The translations under genes and the position numbers were made by a program. A stretch of DNA of 64,000 nucleotides from Atopsyche davidsoni (taxonomy: Eukaryota > Arthropoda > Insecta > Trichoptera > Hydrobiosidae): NCBI GenBank assembly GCA_022113835.1, contig JAILWY010000016.1:3262501-3326500 (forward strand). Direction: 5' to 3'. Positions 26,101 through 39,600 of the stretch are shown here, piece after piece (positions within the stretch are counted from its first letter, which is position 1; each line of letters begins with the position of its first letter). Under the pieces are notes generated by a model, which did no database searches, was not told the origin of the DNA, and saw only the letters and a list, made by a program, of their open reading frames with translations.

Positions 26101-29100
26101 TGAATTTCTAAGTATATATAAATCTTCATCATTATCCTTGGGAGTTCAATTCGTGGATTATCCAGCATTTCCTGCTCAGCATTGTCATGCTCCAGTTCCT
26201 TATTTAATGCATAGCAGTCCTCGGACACGCCATCTTGTAATTAACTTAGTGTCATCATCATTGGTGCTGCAGCTTGTGGCAGGTCCTGGTCTCCATTACA
26301 CCGTGACCATCTGAATAGCGAAATGCTAGTCATTCTGTAAGCTCGTCTTTTTACATTTAGTATTGCAAATATCATAAAAATCGCCCACATATCCACTTGA
26401 AAATTATTACAACGCTACAGAAATAGACCGGCACTAAAACTGAAATAAACTCAAATTTTATTTAATAATAAAACGGAGAAAGATAAATTGCAATCGGTTT
26501 TATTTTGGTCGTTATTATTTTTTTCTGTTTTTATTGAGAAGAGATGTTCTATACAGGCAAAAATATTTTTAAAGAAAGCAGAGTGTCTTGTATCAAAAAT
26601 AAATAATTAGGGTCTACATTAAATCCAAAGTATCAATTATTGTTTGTTTGCACATTAATAGCTCGTTTTAATTTTATTACTTGTGTTTTAAACATTAATT
26701 TATTAAAAATTGTAACCGATTTTATAAATGGTTAGCTTCTGTCATTACAACTGACCGTCTTTCTGATTTTTAACATTTTCAATTTTAGTTCTTCATAAGC
26801 TTCATTTTGATGCTGGTTTATTAAATCAAAGACCAAAGATGTCTAAAGAAGGAAACATTAGCATTTTTTTCAAAATCTTGACTTAAAATTTAAAATAAAA
26901 CTATTGAAATACTTCTCTAATTAAAAACGTTTTCACAATGCTGATATCAACACTTGTATTAATACATTTTAAGGGTAACTGGGTTAATTCGTAAATTGTA
27001 GGACTATTCAGTATTCAGTTTCTATTAATTAGAGATCACATTCGTAGGAGGCTTCATTAAAGGCCGGGTTAATTTGACACTCATTCTAAGTTTTTAATTA
27101 AGAGCGGGTAACGCTTGAATTGAAATTGTCGTATTTGAACATTTGGATCTCCAATATAGAGTATCTGCTCAGTACTCAGTTTTTAAGGCAACTTTTATGG
27201 TGTTCAACTTTTACGAGCTTAATGGTTTTTAGTCAAAGTTCCGCCAAAAAAATCTTTACTCCTTTAATTTAAATACTAAAAAACAGTTGTGAGTAGTATG
27301 GTGTCCAAATATTATTTTTTTACGTACAAGTTATTTTTTTCAGTAAAATCTGAATTATCCAATTGAGTACTTCAAAATATTGTTATATTTACAAAATCCA
27401 ATTAAAACGTTCAAAGGCTAAATTTTAATACAGCCGATTTATGAGTTTGTCTTTACAAAAATATTGATATTGTTATATTGTATTTCTTAACTAACAACGA
27501 AAAAAACGTTTTTACAACATTTTTTTTTCAACAAATATACTACGTGAATACACGATATTACAATAATGCATAAATTGTCCTTTCCGTTGGTGGAAATGTC
27601 AGTATAAATATAAGCACACACAGATAATCCTGAAGTTACCCCAATTTATATACAGCAACCCTTATAAATTAGTGTAAGGCTACATGAGAGCAGGACTTAT
27701 GACTAAATAACTTGTTCAAGAAAATGAATCTCCCGTCTTCACGATGCCAAGGATAATTCTAATCAAAATTTATTTCTAGTACATTCCTACACTTATACAT
27801 TTTTAAATGTCTGAAGTTGTAGGGTGCTTTTTTATATTTGTTCATTTATAAAGTAATTAAAAATATTATATTAACTATAAATTTGAAGGGTATAAGTTTA
27901 AGAAGCGCGAATTTAAACATATATTTAGATTCTGATTACACTTGCAAATGTTTGAAACGCTCATTAGGTTGTTTTTTTTTACAAATGCAGTACAAGCAGA
28001 TTTTTTTCATGAAAAGGCTTACATACAGAGCTTCGTGAATATTTAAAAGTGTGTATGTTTGTAATGGTAATTTATTTATTGGGTAACAAACTGATTATAT
28101 AATGGTTATTCTTTTTAAATAAATGCTTATACATACGAAAAAATATTGAAAGATAAGTAATGCAATAATCGACTTTTTTACACAGGTGGATTTCGGATTC
28201 ACTGTGTTTTTATCGCCTCATTAATTTCTCCAGGTGTAGCGTTAATACAATAATTATACTATAAGCAAATAAAAATAAGATTAAGTATCAACACGATTCA
28301 AATGACTTTCCAAAAAAAAAAAAAAAAAAACACTTCATCGGTGCGAGACATCGGTCAGCACTTCGTTCGTTGAAGGGTTGCAGATTTATCAACATTGAAG
28401 GGTTTCTGCGTGGGGTGGTCCTGTATATCGCTGTAAAAATTCAGGAATAAAGGATTCCGTCAGTTGAGAGCTAGCTAGAGTCGCTATAGTTGTGTAATTT
28501 TTCTGTTCGCCACAAAGGAGCTGCGCCGGTGCTTGCACGCCAGCCATGTTTATTCACAGTAATGAATTTCCCCAATGGACGACGGTCGAGCCGGGTGGGT
28601 TTTTTGTGTTTGTCTAGTTCTGTATTACTTTTAATTAATTTTACCCAAGGCTTGATGTTTTATCGTTGGCTAACCTTTTTATGCACACTGGCTAACTTTG
28701 TGAAAAGTCCCGCACTTTCAGAAATATTTTTTTTATTTATTCTACTAATCGTGCTTGGTTAGATTTGATTCGTCGCACTGGTTCAATGCTTATATTTTAC
28801 CGTAAAATTTGAGAAACCATGTGATAAAAAATTAAAAATGAATTTTATTAAACCTCATGCAGACTAAAAATAATACCAATTAAAATATATTCTACATCAT
28901 CGGACCAAATTAATATTCGCTCTAAAATTATGAATGCCCATCAAGTGTGTGGCATTATCTGAAGTGAACATTTGATGAAGAGAGGTCTTTAAGGGAGATG
29001 TCCAAACACGAGTATTGAACCCTCAACCCTCTCACCCTCTCGCGTCTGTATCACTCATACCAAGTCCTAAGGGAGGACAGGACAAAGGGGAGGAATCAAA

Positions 29101-29795
29101 CCTTATTTCTCAAATCACAACCCGATCCCGTCCAAAACTTGAAATCAATTAGTAGACAAACAAATTCTACTCGAGGGTAAGGATGTTGTTCGCAATAGAA
29201 ATACTGATTTACGAGTCGATCATTTAAATAGGTATTAAATTTATTTCCGATATTTTATTCTTTTACATAACGGTTTTAGAGTTTTTCAAATAATTACGTG
29301 TAAACATGGCTTCAGCTGATTAAAAATAAATAAAAATTCTGTAAAAAGACAGATTCAATAGAAAAATACCACCGCAAAAGTCAGGCGTGAATGCAATGCT
29401 TTTAATTGCACATGACCTCCTTTCTTAAGATGCGTTTTATAAACGACTAATGACTTTTGCAAAGGAAAAAACAAAAATTAATAAATAAAAATTGTAAAGA
29501 GCAGAATTAAAACGTCTGCTTTTGATAAAAGGGTCAAATTCTACATTTTTATTCATTCGTTTTAAGTTTGATTTGTTTTAATCATATCGGGTTTTACTTT
29601 GTTTAGGCATAAAAAGCCTCAAGCCATAATGGGTCGTCGAAAAGTTTTGAGTTACAAGCACATATTCGATATAATCAAATAAATAACAAACTTATACGTC
29701 AACAACTCGTTTTAAGTTTTATGATTTCATCAATTTTTATACTTGCCATATCAAATGATAATATTTTTTTTTTAAATAAAATATTTTTATATGGT
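20131..29795. other. AT-rich DNA without recognisable gene
   Basis: Almost 10 kb with no exon, RNA gene or clear element that I can support. Less AT-rich patches at 24880-25350, 26060-26310, 28340-28600 and 28980-29160 were not identified. Paired frames at 21409-21795 hint at an old ~200-bp direct repeat (gagattaatgga-gagctgaaaa versus gagatcgatggg-gagcttaaaa). An A-run is at about 28312-28331. Confidence 0.5.
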
Positions 29796-29799
29796 ATTT

Positions 29800-29945
29800 T
29801 ATTATTTTAAGTCACCAACCTATAATGTTGGCATTCTTAAATGGTTGGTGTAAAAAAATCACAAAAATTTCACCACGTACTTTCTATCAAAAATATTTAA
29901 TATAAAATAACCTTAAATATTTATTAATGAAATGACACTTCTTGG
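29800..29945. repeat. Degenerate fragment of the accggt/ttccacc repeat family
   Basis: It shares the order of motifs with the copies near 40.2, 48.9, 53.9 and 55.3 kb: an inverted aatgttggcatt segment, then a caccaagtact-like block, then a tctatcaaaaatatttaata block. Strongly eroded, so boundaries are approximate. Confidence 0.4.
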
Positions 29946-30453
29946 TAACAGATATTTAGTTTCCAGCTATCGCAAAATGGAAATAAATAAAAAAAACACA
30001 CCCAGAAGCATATCTCTTGTTGACAGTCATTCGCTCGGGAGGTTCTGATCCTTTGTAGGAGGCTGTATGCCCCGAGGTCCACCCCATCCCCACAAAATCT
30101 GTGTGTATCATTCTTCCGGTGAAGCGAAACCTTTTAGTGATAGATCGCTTAGAGCCTAAATCCCACCCCGGCTCCCTATCTCGGAGTTTGAAGGTCGGAT
30201 TCTGATTTCGGGTCGGATATTTGGAAATTAATTGCCTGAAAGACGATACCAGCACTCTTGTTTGATATTTTACGTACGTGAATAATGGATAAAAATTAAT
30301 TACTCTGACCGAAATTGGCTACCGTAATCTATTTCAATGAAGAGTATTACAGATTTTATTAATTGCTATGTTGGCTCTGCTTGAAGATGCAGATCTAGCA
30401 TGTTCGTGAAACGTCTAAAAACACTAAATTGTCACTTTTTGTTCTGACTCCAG
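29946..30453. other. Region upstream of exon A, unassigned
   Basis: A less AT-rich patch at about 30020-30215 has an open frame on the minus strand with no recognised domain. I looked for an ectodomain exon (a conserved L-C-W-P type motif) on the + strand and found none. Confidence 0.5.
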
Positions 30454-30649
30454 AGAACGCCTCGCGGTTCTGCCTCGTGAATGGTTCTTGGGACAACTAC
30501 TCCGACTACACACGCTGCCGTGAGGAGAGTGGTCCACCCAGCTCCAGCAGCGGCAGCACCACTGAGCTCACCAGCCACTTGTACCTGGCCGGCTACAGCC
30601 TCAGCCTGGCCGCCCTGCTGCTGGCCGTGGCTGTCTTCATCTACTTCAA
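30454..30649 (+). CDS. DH44 receptor exon A: end of ectodomain and TM1
   Basis: Acceptor cag at 30451-30453 and donor gtgagt at 30650. The exon enters with two bases of a split codon. Residues 1-21 (counted from Asn at 30456) carry Cys6 and Cys21 around [13 protein letters not shown], the typical end of a hormone-receptor domain. N-glycosylation sequons are at N1, N9 and N14. A Ser/Gly-rich linker (residues 25-36) leads to TM1 at about residues 42-64. A second AG at 30454-30455 would start the exon two bases later in phase 0, so the exact acceptor depends on the unseen upstream exon. The exon is much richer in GC than its surroundings. Confidence 0.92.
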
Positions 30650-33600
30650 GTGAGTCTTCCTTCAAAAACTTATATCCTTTAGAAAAACCAGATCAGTTCC
30701 GTTTGTCCCCGGTCTGCTTCTAATAAACGAACCTCAAGGGTCTTGCTACTTAACCTTGCTTGGTGTCCATCCCCCGTCTGCCACAAAAAAACGACCGTTT
30801 TACCTGGCGAAATCGTGTCATTTAATTAATTTAATTATCACTTTATTTTCCTATGCCGAAAGTTGATTTTTATTAAAAGTATTAAAAAAACTATAAATTA
30901 TATTTATATATTTTATATTATTTAATTTACATCCATTTTCAGGGTAAAATAAAATCTTGAAGATGTTGAAAAATTGGATAAAATGACGACTTTTCAAAAC
31001 CAAAGTTTGTTACAGGGTTAATATTTAATCTTTTAATTCCAATTGAAAAAAAGACTTTTAAGTGTTTAGGACTCTTAGAACAGGGACATGACGAATCTCC
31101 AAATTCCTACACTTCAATCGGAAAAACACATATTTATCATATTAAAAGTAAATTTACAAGAAATAAAAATATATTTTGTTCGGAAAAAGGGATGTTTCCA
31201 ACTTTTTGCATATAATTTTTTTTGATTGGTACAGTCGATTTTTCGCAAAACGGACCAGAAAATGATCAAAAAAACTCGAGTATGAGACTAAGGCCCTTAA
31301 TTGTAAATGTAAGTAAGCGGATTTATCTGTTATCTTAGGGACCCTAATCCGAGTTTGGCTCATTGCTAAAGGATGCTTTAGTTAGAGTAGTAAATCAAAC
31401 TTTTTTTTTTAAATTTTAAGTGTGCGTAACACACTTCGACAAACAAACCATTGAAAAATAATTTGGATTCAATATAACATAACAATAGAGTATGTGAAAA
31501 AACAGTTACGATTCATTATATTTGTAGCACTAGCATATTTTATTTGTGTTTCGATTAATATTTACAAACTTTACTGTTTTAACTTAGTAGTACTATTTCC
31601 AAACAAAACCTCTAGTATCATGTTACATTAAGGGTGAATAGAACCCAGTGTGATTGCCCAAATTTCCGTTAACAATAAGTGGGTGCTTGGGATGGCAAGC
31701 TCCCAATTTCGTTCCATTTATCATGCATAAAATAATGGGGAATCGTCAGTTAAAGTCTCTGAGAATAATGAAAGAAACTTCATATACTTTTCAAAAGTCT
31801 ACTGTATAAATTGAAAACCGCTTATTTAGCAGGCAACTTAAAAAACATCGTCATAAAATGTGAAAGATTTAAAGGTTGTTTATACTTTAAAAAATATATG
31901 TATATTTAAATTTTGTGTACATAATTCTTGGGTGACTTTTTTACATCTACTCATAAATCACAACGCTTAGAAATGACGACATCCTCAATAAGGACCCTTT
32001 GAAAAAAGTATCTGGAAATTCAAAAAAGTTTGTTACACATACAAAACAGGTTCCCTCTCCTCGCACCCTTCCAGGCTGTATTGTCAACCTCCCTTGAGCA
32101 GGTTTTATGGCTGTACGCCTTCCTGAAAACACGAAAACAACGATTAAACCAAAACGATTGTTAGTTAACGGCTACTTCTTTATTAAATGATTTTACAAAA
32201 CTTATATTATAAAACATTAAACCTTAAACATGAAGGATTATTCATAACTGCCTTTTACCTAATTTTGGAAAATAAGGTAGCGAAATAATCTTATAAGTGA
32301 TTTTTAAAGAATAAAATTAAAGATATCAATTTTGGATACAATTTAAATCAATAAAATACATGAGGCTTTTGAAATAGTGGCACCTAAAAAACAAAAACAA
32401 AAAAAACCAAATTGGAACCTGAAGCATGAAAAACATGAAAGTAATCTTCTGAGTGGATGACTGAATATAAGATTTCCTGTAACTCCTAGATCCTAGATCT
32501 AAGAGGAGTCCTTCTCACTTCAGGCACTTGAGAACACGTTAGAAATGGGTTTGTCTTACTCGGATTTCAAGGCAAGGCTGGAGAAAAAAGCACACTGGAG
32601 TTGTGAAAAACAAACTATATTAAAGAATTAGATCCTCGTTCCCCAAGAATGCTGAGATGTTAGTTAAAAACATGAAATACCTTATGTTGTTTACTTTTTT
32701 TTTTATTTCAACTGTAAAAACAAACAACTCGAGAATCTTGAAGTCCTCTATAAAAAAATAAAATTGCTTTTTGATTAATGATTCTTATCTGCGACTCTTT
32801 AGCTAATAAGTTGTATTGAGTATGTACTAAAAAGGTACGTCTAAAAAATAGGAAATTATTTATGTATATTTATATATGCATGCATAAAAAAGTGATTGTA
32901 CTAGCTGTAATAAAGTTTTACGAAATACAGATGAGCTTGCTGAAATAATATTTTCTCTGTGGATAAATTTTCCAGGTTTCAGGTAGAGACTCTTCTCTAC
33001 CTGACCCATTTGATATTTGATTGTGAATTAATAGCGGTGGGAGGCGCAGGCTTTCGAGTATCGAGAAAATAAGACCACGTTGATAATGTAATTTTCTGGC
33101 CTGAGTTACCGACCGAGAAGCCCTGCTTCAGGAGATATTTATAGATGCCACTCCGCGCCTTCCGTCCCGAGAGAAATCGTCCTGAGGCGCGTTATTAAAT
33201 TTTCCAATCTAACCTAATAATCGCTTTATGAAAACACGCTTGGCGTAGAAGATCCGCAATTTTTAACCTATGGTTTGTAGCGACGATATCCTATGAGACG
33301 TATTTCATAGTACAGTAACAAGATAAGATGTAATATTTTTGACTTTGTATCGATTATACAAATTCCCCTGTCTCCTCATAATGTTTCTTGTGCATGGTTG
33401 CCATTATGTACCCTGAGTAGTGGACTTGGAATAATTGTGGAGGGATGTGCTCTAGAAGTATCTTGTCGAAATGGAGGACTCCTGCTATTGTATTAGTTGT
33501 AAACGCTAGAGCTTTGTAATGAAAATATTTATAATAATGCAATTAGGCAACAACAATACGCAGACTTTTTCTTCCAATATAAAACTGCGGTGTAGAAGGA

Positions 33601-36600
33601 CCCGAAGACCCACTACACTATTTTCCCCTTAGAAAACCATGAACACTGGCTCAGCATGAGTATATGCTCAGTAAAACAATCGCCAACCTTCTCTGAGGAG
33701 AGGCACTTGATGAAGAACATACATATTCATATATAATATTCAGGTTCCTCTTAAACATTACCTGTCAAATAATACTCAGTTTTTTCATGTAAATGTGCTT
33801 TGAATTCTAATTTTTATCTTAAAAGTGCTGTTAGTTTTAAAATTATATCAGAAACCGTATTAAAATTCCGAGCTTTTTATGTGGGCTTAGAATAAAGTTG
33901 TATTTAGTTTATTTGATGATATTTTGTCATGCCGTTACATTTATCGATTAAAAATAGCTATAAACACTAAAGCATAAAACCAATTTGTTACCATTGATAT
34001 TTCTATTATATCATGAACCAAACATTACAATGACTTCTTCCTCAACTCAATAATTCCTACAAAATAACTATCGATTAAACGTTTTTTTTAAAACATATTT
34101 ACTAATATTTTATACATAAATAAAAATGACTAATAGCATATTAACCAAACTAAATTTAATCTTTTCTCCGTCTGCCATCCATGCAATCACAACAGTATAA
34201 CTTTTTCGAACTTCCTATACAATTATCAGTAAAAGTTGTGCCAGAAATCACTTCTGCCCAGTTCCGTTTTCCGTGACTCGCAAGATATCTCGGTTTCGGT
34301 TGGATTATGTCGGTTCGGTTATTATCAGCTTAGACGGTTCGGTTCGATTAACTTTGCCCACTCGTTCTTTGGTGAAATTGAATCAACTGATAACAAGTAA
34401 CCAATATAATATTGGAAATTCAAAGACACCTCCATGTTACCAGTATTCACTTTAAAAGTATTAAAAATATATGTTTGTTTTAAAAAATATATATACATTT
34501 TGTATCTATTCATATTTAATGTATCATATTTTACTCTTAGTTTAGCATGAGTTTTTATAAGATTTAAATTTTTAGTTTTTTGGTCAAATATTCGTAATTA
34601 TTATTAATTCTTTACATAACCTCACAAAGTGAATGTAAATTACTATTTATAATAAAAACATCATATTAAGTAAAAAAAAATATTCTGCTTTATATTTTTC
34701 ATTCTTGCTTAAAGATAAATAAAGAAATGCGTAGTTATCTCTAAAATATTATGGCCACTACTATATTCTATAGAGATTTCTTTCGATCAAAATGTATTGA
34801 GCTTTATGATAATCATGCAATTTTACACGTTTAATTTTTTATTTTATAAACGTAGCTTCACAAGAATACCTAAACTATTTACGTAATCTTGTCTGAAAGA
34901 CTGGCTACTTGATAATATTAAATAAAATTAAATCAAATTTTGATCTGTATGAATTATTGCAGACTATATAAGATGTTATAATAATGTATCCGGACACACC
35001 CCTGAGGAAGACGGAAAACCAGCGGCGACTTATCGGATTAAAGGTTACTTAAGGGATGAAAACTCTCAGCCAGCAAAAAAGCCTGTTTAAGAATGTCTCT
35101 AACTCGTTTAAGCGATCCGAGAAGGCTTTTTTTTAAACAAATACGCATGTAAACAGTTTACGCCACTGAAAATATTTGAAAATTATCTTTGATTTATTAT
35201 AACAAATAAAAATGTTTTTTTTTAAATTACCTTTAATATCCTGTTTTTTTTAACATGAGTATAAATATTGTAGCATGAACTTGATTTGATTCATTTGATG
35301 CAATTGATTTGCATATAAAAAGTTTGAAAAAGACTCGAGCTAATATTTTATTAAATAATACAAAACATATATCATTACTAATTTACCAGAATGTAAGTAG
35401 CTCTTACATTTTATTAATTAGTACTACTTAATAAATAGGTTACAATATTAAGCTCTAGAAAATAATTTGTTTGGGTATTGAAGTTTTAAAAATATGGACA
35501 GATTTTCTCACTAAATCAACATAAAATGTTTTAAAATAATAAATTATTGATTTTTTATACAGCAAAACACCTCGTATCAATATTTATAACAGCATATAAC
35601 CCACAATATTAAATATACATAAGATGAATAACTTCAAATCATGACATGACAGAAACTCAGTATCTTGAGGTTTTTTATTTTTATTTGCTATATAAAAAAA
35701 CCATAAAAAATTTGTAATTTTCTACTTACCTTTTTTACATCAAATAGAAAGAACTCCGCAAAGAAAGAAAGCAAATGGCAGATTTCGTTTAATTAAAAAA
35801 CTTTATAATTACACATAGCGATGCCTAACTAATAAGTAACTCTTACTTAAATTTTTATTCTCAGCTTTATTATTATATTTTATCAAGTAATTAAAACTTT
35901 AACTTTGTGAACCGGATTCTTTTTGTAACAATATCCCTGGCTTTTAATAATATTTAAAAAAAACACTAACATCTAACTGACTTAGAAACGAAAGCTCAAT
36001 ATTTCACGTTGAACTATTTATTCAAACATTATTTTAATAAAATATAGATATAAGAGATATAATATTCAATTTAATTTTCTTCTCAACTCTTTTCATATAA
36101 TGTTTTCAGCTGATAGAGTTTCCAGTGTATCAAGTTAATAGTTAGTATGCTTTGCAAAAAAAAAACCTATCAAGCTCATCTTTTCATGCAAACTTTTCAA
36201 TATCTCCGAAGGTAATGGAGTTACGTGATGATGAGTTGCGAAAAACCCGTGGTTCGGAAAAGGCTGCATCAAAAGAAAAACTCGTGGAATTAATTTTGAA
36301 TAACTTTTACAGCATTAACATTTTTGATCACCGCAAAAGTTTTCCAATCATGGCGGCCTACATGGTGTCTCTGGAGAGTTAAAACAAAGCCAAATCATGT
36401 GTGATGAAAGGAATGAAGGCTTGAGAAGATATATATATATATTTTTAAATAATTTAGCAATTTTCAAAACGTTGTATAAATATAATGATATTTATTATAA
36501 TTTAACAAATTTAAGACATTCGTATTCTATAATAATCATCTTTAAATGACTGATAATCAAAATTAAATAGTAAAAAATATTCGATGGGGTGTTTACTCTA

Positions 36601-39600
36601 AAATCCAAGAAAGCGGATACAATTAAAAAATTAAATAGTTTATTGTTTTTAAGTAAACTGAAGCCTTTATATAAAGTTCATATGGCTTAAGCTTGAATAT
36701 TGTATTTTTATAACACGATTTTTATTTTTTTTATAAGTGAAAAGTACATAAATTAAAAAGGAACATTCAGTGATTTTTCTCATTTTTATTCATCAACATG
36801 TGATGTTGGTATCTTTAGCAGCATTAGCCTAAAGATTACAACATATCATTGTCATCACAAAATATTTTTTTCAATTCAAAAATAATACCAGAAACATGCG
36901 CCAAAAATCTTTAAAAAAAATTAATACAAAAGTTTGAACATAATTATTGAATTGAAGTTATCTTGACCATCAAAACCCAGCAATCGTTATTTCAATATTT
37001 TTTAAATGTATTTCAATATTTTTAGGCACATCCTCTTTCTTTTGTAAGTTGGTTTTCATGCATACTGTAGACTGTACAGTGTCGCATATTTTTAGGCAAT
37101 AAAACACCGTGTAATATGATTCGGATAACATCGACCCTCGGGGTGTAATTTACATATCGTTTATCTCGATTTCTCTGTAAAATTTTGACCGTAGAATTTT
37201 ATCTAAAAGACGTTACAACATTAAAAAAATATTTTAGTAAATTTATGTTTTTTGTTTTTGTTTCAGGGACCTCAGATGCCTTCGAAACACAATCCACACA
37301 AATCTAATGTGCACGTATATATTATTCGGGTTTATATGGATACTCAACCTCACTCTGCAGGTAATAAATATTTTACTATTGTATTTTACTATGTACGTTT
37401 ACCATGCAAATATACGGCTGAATAGAGCCTTGAGTGCTTTTACAGACCACCTATTGATTTGAACGCACTTAAAAGCTTCTGTGACTTTTAACACATCTTA
37501 AACAGTCGTGAGAAAGGATTTTACTTTTAGATATGAAAAATTCAATCAGCTTTCTATCTTTGGTTCACTCAGAGTACTCACTGTTCTGGCAAGAAACTTT
37601 TTAGTTTATAAATTTAGCTAACGATGTACTGGTTCAATTTGTTATTTTCTTGTTGCTATCCTGACTATTATATTTAATGTGATGTGTAAATTTAATACAT
37701 TTGCTGTTCAATGTGAATTAATACAGTCATCGGCTGTTATAAAAAATGACAATTCCCTTCAATGCCCTAAATATTTATCATCACAAACGGATGGTTAGCT
37801 AAGAATATTTTTTTTATTATAAGCGCATGCTGTTTTAAAAAATATGTTTTATCTGATTGATGAATGGAGAATTGTGTGACATCTTGGCGAATATATTTAA
37901 TAGTTATAGTCAATATTTACATTTATTGAGCCCTGCACACGTGCAGGTACCAGAAGTTTTAGCTCAAATTTGTATTATTTTAAATAACTTTTTATATTGT
38001 TGATGTGCTCTCGGTGAAATGTTATTATATATTTCCATATATATAGTTTTTTATCTCAATATATTGTAAGCAAGTTTTGCTGGTTCTTAAACCATACAAA
38101 TAGCCAAAAAGCCTCATAGAACTAAATCGATCTCTGCCCAAACTTCACCAAATAATGCATGTCAAGTAATACAGTCTACTAATTTTTGGAAACCCTGTTG
38201 AGTCTTTAAAATCAGATTGCTAGTTTTTTTAATTACATGTGATAAAATATATTTATTTTTTACAGATGGCCGTTCAGAGAGACACCATTTCCTGCCTCGT
38301 GCTGGTAGTTTTGACACACTATTTGTACCTCACAAACTTTTTTTGGATGCTGGTTGAAGGTAAATTAATTAAAACACTTATACTTCTTTTTATTCTCTTA
38401 AAAGAATGAAAGGTTTCATTTTATTACACACATTCCTACAAATCCAAATAATTACAGACCATTAATGAAAATTTTTCAACCCAAAAAATAATAAAAATGT
38501 ATTTATAAACACCAGAGCCCTCAAACACACTCGTTTATTACTGTTATTTTAAAACCATTGTTTATTTTAATTTTATATCTCTGTTCACTTTTATTTGTTC
38601 ATTTTATTATCACCTATATAATATAATGTGCATTCAAAAATGCAAAGTACAACAATTTTTACATAGAGACATCATTATCGTTATCTTTATACAAATTATT
38701 AAAAATATTATTTTCAACTCGTTATAAATTCATGCAGGTTACTTTGATTTATATATTAACAATTTCATAATAAATACGACTCACTTTATTAAATGAAAAC
38801 AAAAAAATGCTAATTGGTAGTGAATGATTTTGTTGAAAGCTAGTTTGTTAAAGTATTTTTCAAAATTAATTTCATTTCATCGAATCGAAATATTAAATAA
38901 GCGAAAACACAATTACTTTTTCTTAAAATATGTTAGCGATTTGTCTCTTATATCATGAAACTTTCATTCAAATTCTTGTTAAAAGGTAAATTCAAAGGTT
39001 TTGGTCAATAAACGGAAAAATACTAATTTATTAAATCATAGCTGGTAGCGTCTAGAAAGCTTCCTTTTGCTCGAGTATTGCTCCGTTTTGCGAAAAGTTT
39101 GGCCGGTTGTGATTTTTTGCATGAATTTTTCTTTGAAGTTTGAACAAGAATGTCTACATTTAATTATTCTTCGTGAGATGGGGTAATTATAAAGAATTCG
39201 CTTCGTTGGAAATGTTCGCTCAAATGAGCGTGCTTACTTAACGGCTGAAAAATATGCCTAGATTTCTTTAGAATAAACTATAAAGTATGGGGTAGGTACT
39301 GAAGTTTTACGCCCGTGGCTATGTGGCTAAGAAAAAAACAAACCACTCCAGATTCGTGGAACTTAAATAACTAAATACCTGAAAGAAAGCGGTATTTTAT
39401 ACAAATTTATGAAATTATATCTTTTGTGTATCAAATTTTTAAAACTATATTTTTGAAACTTAAAAAACGTACCATATACAACAATCAATAAAAATGATGT
39501 GGTAGCTTGATGAAGTTTTAAATCTTCAAAAAAATGGATACAGTGCATCAAATTTATATTTAATGACTTTTTTAATTACAAAAGCTTTCATTAATCATTA

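Larger units (their letters stand above)
30650..37266 (+). other. Receptor intron 1 (6.6 kb)
   Basis: It contains a piggyBac-type copy (about 30754-31296), a copy of the 33/45/61-kb interspersed repeat (33355-33715) and a GC-richer island at 33015-33200. The rest is AT-rich with no recognised feature. Confidence 0.85.
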
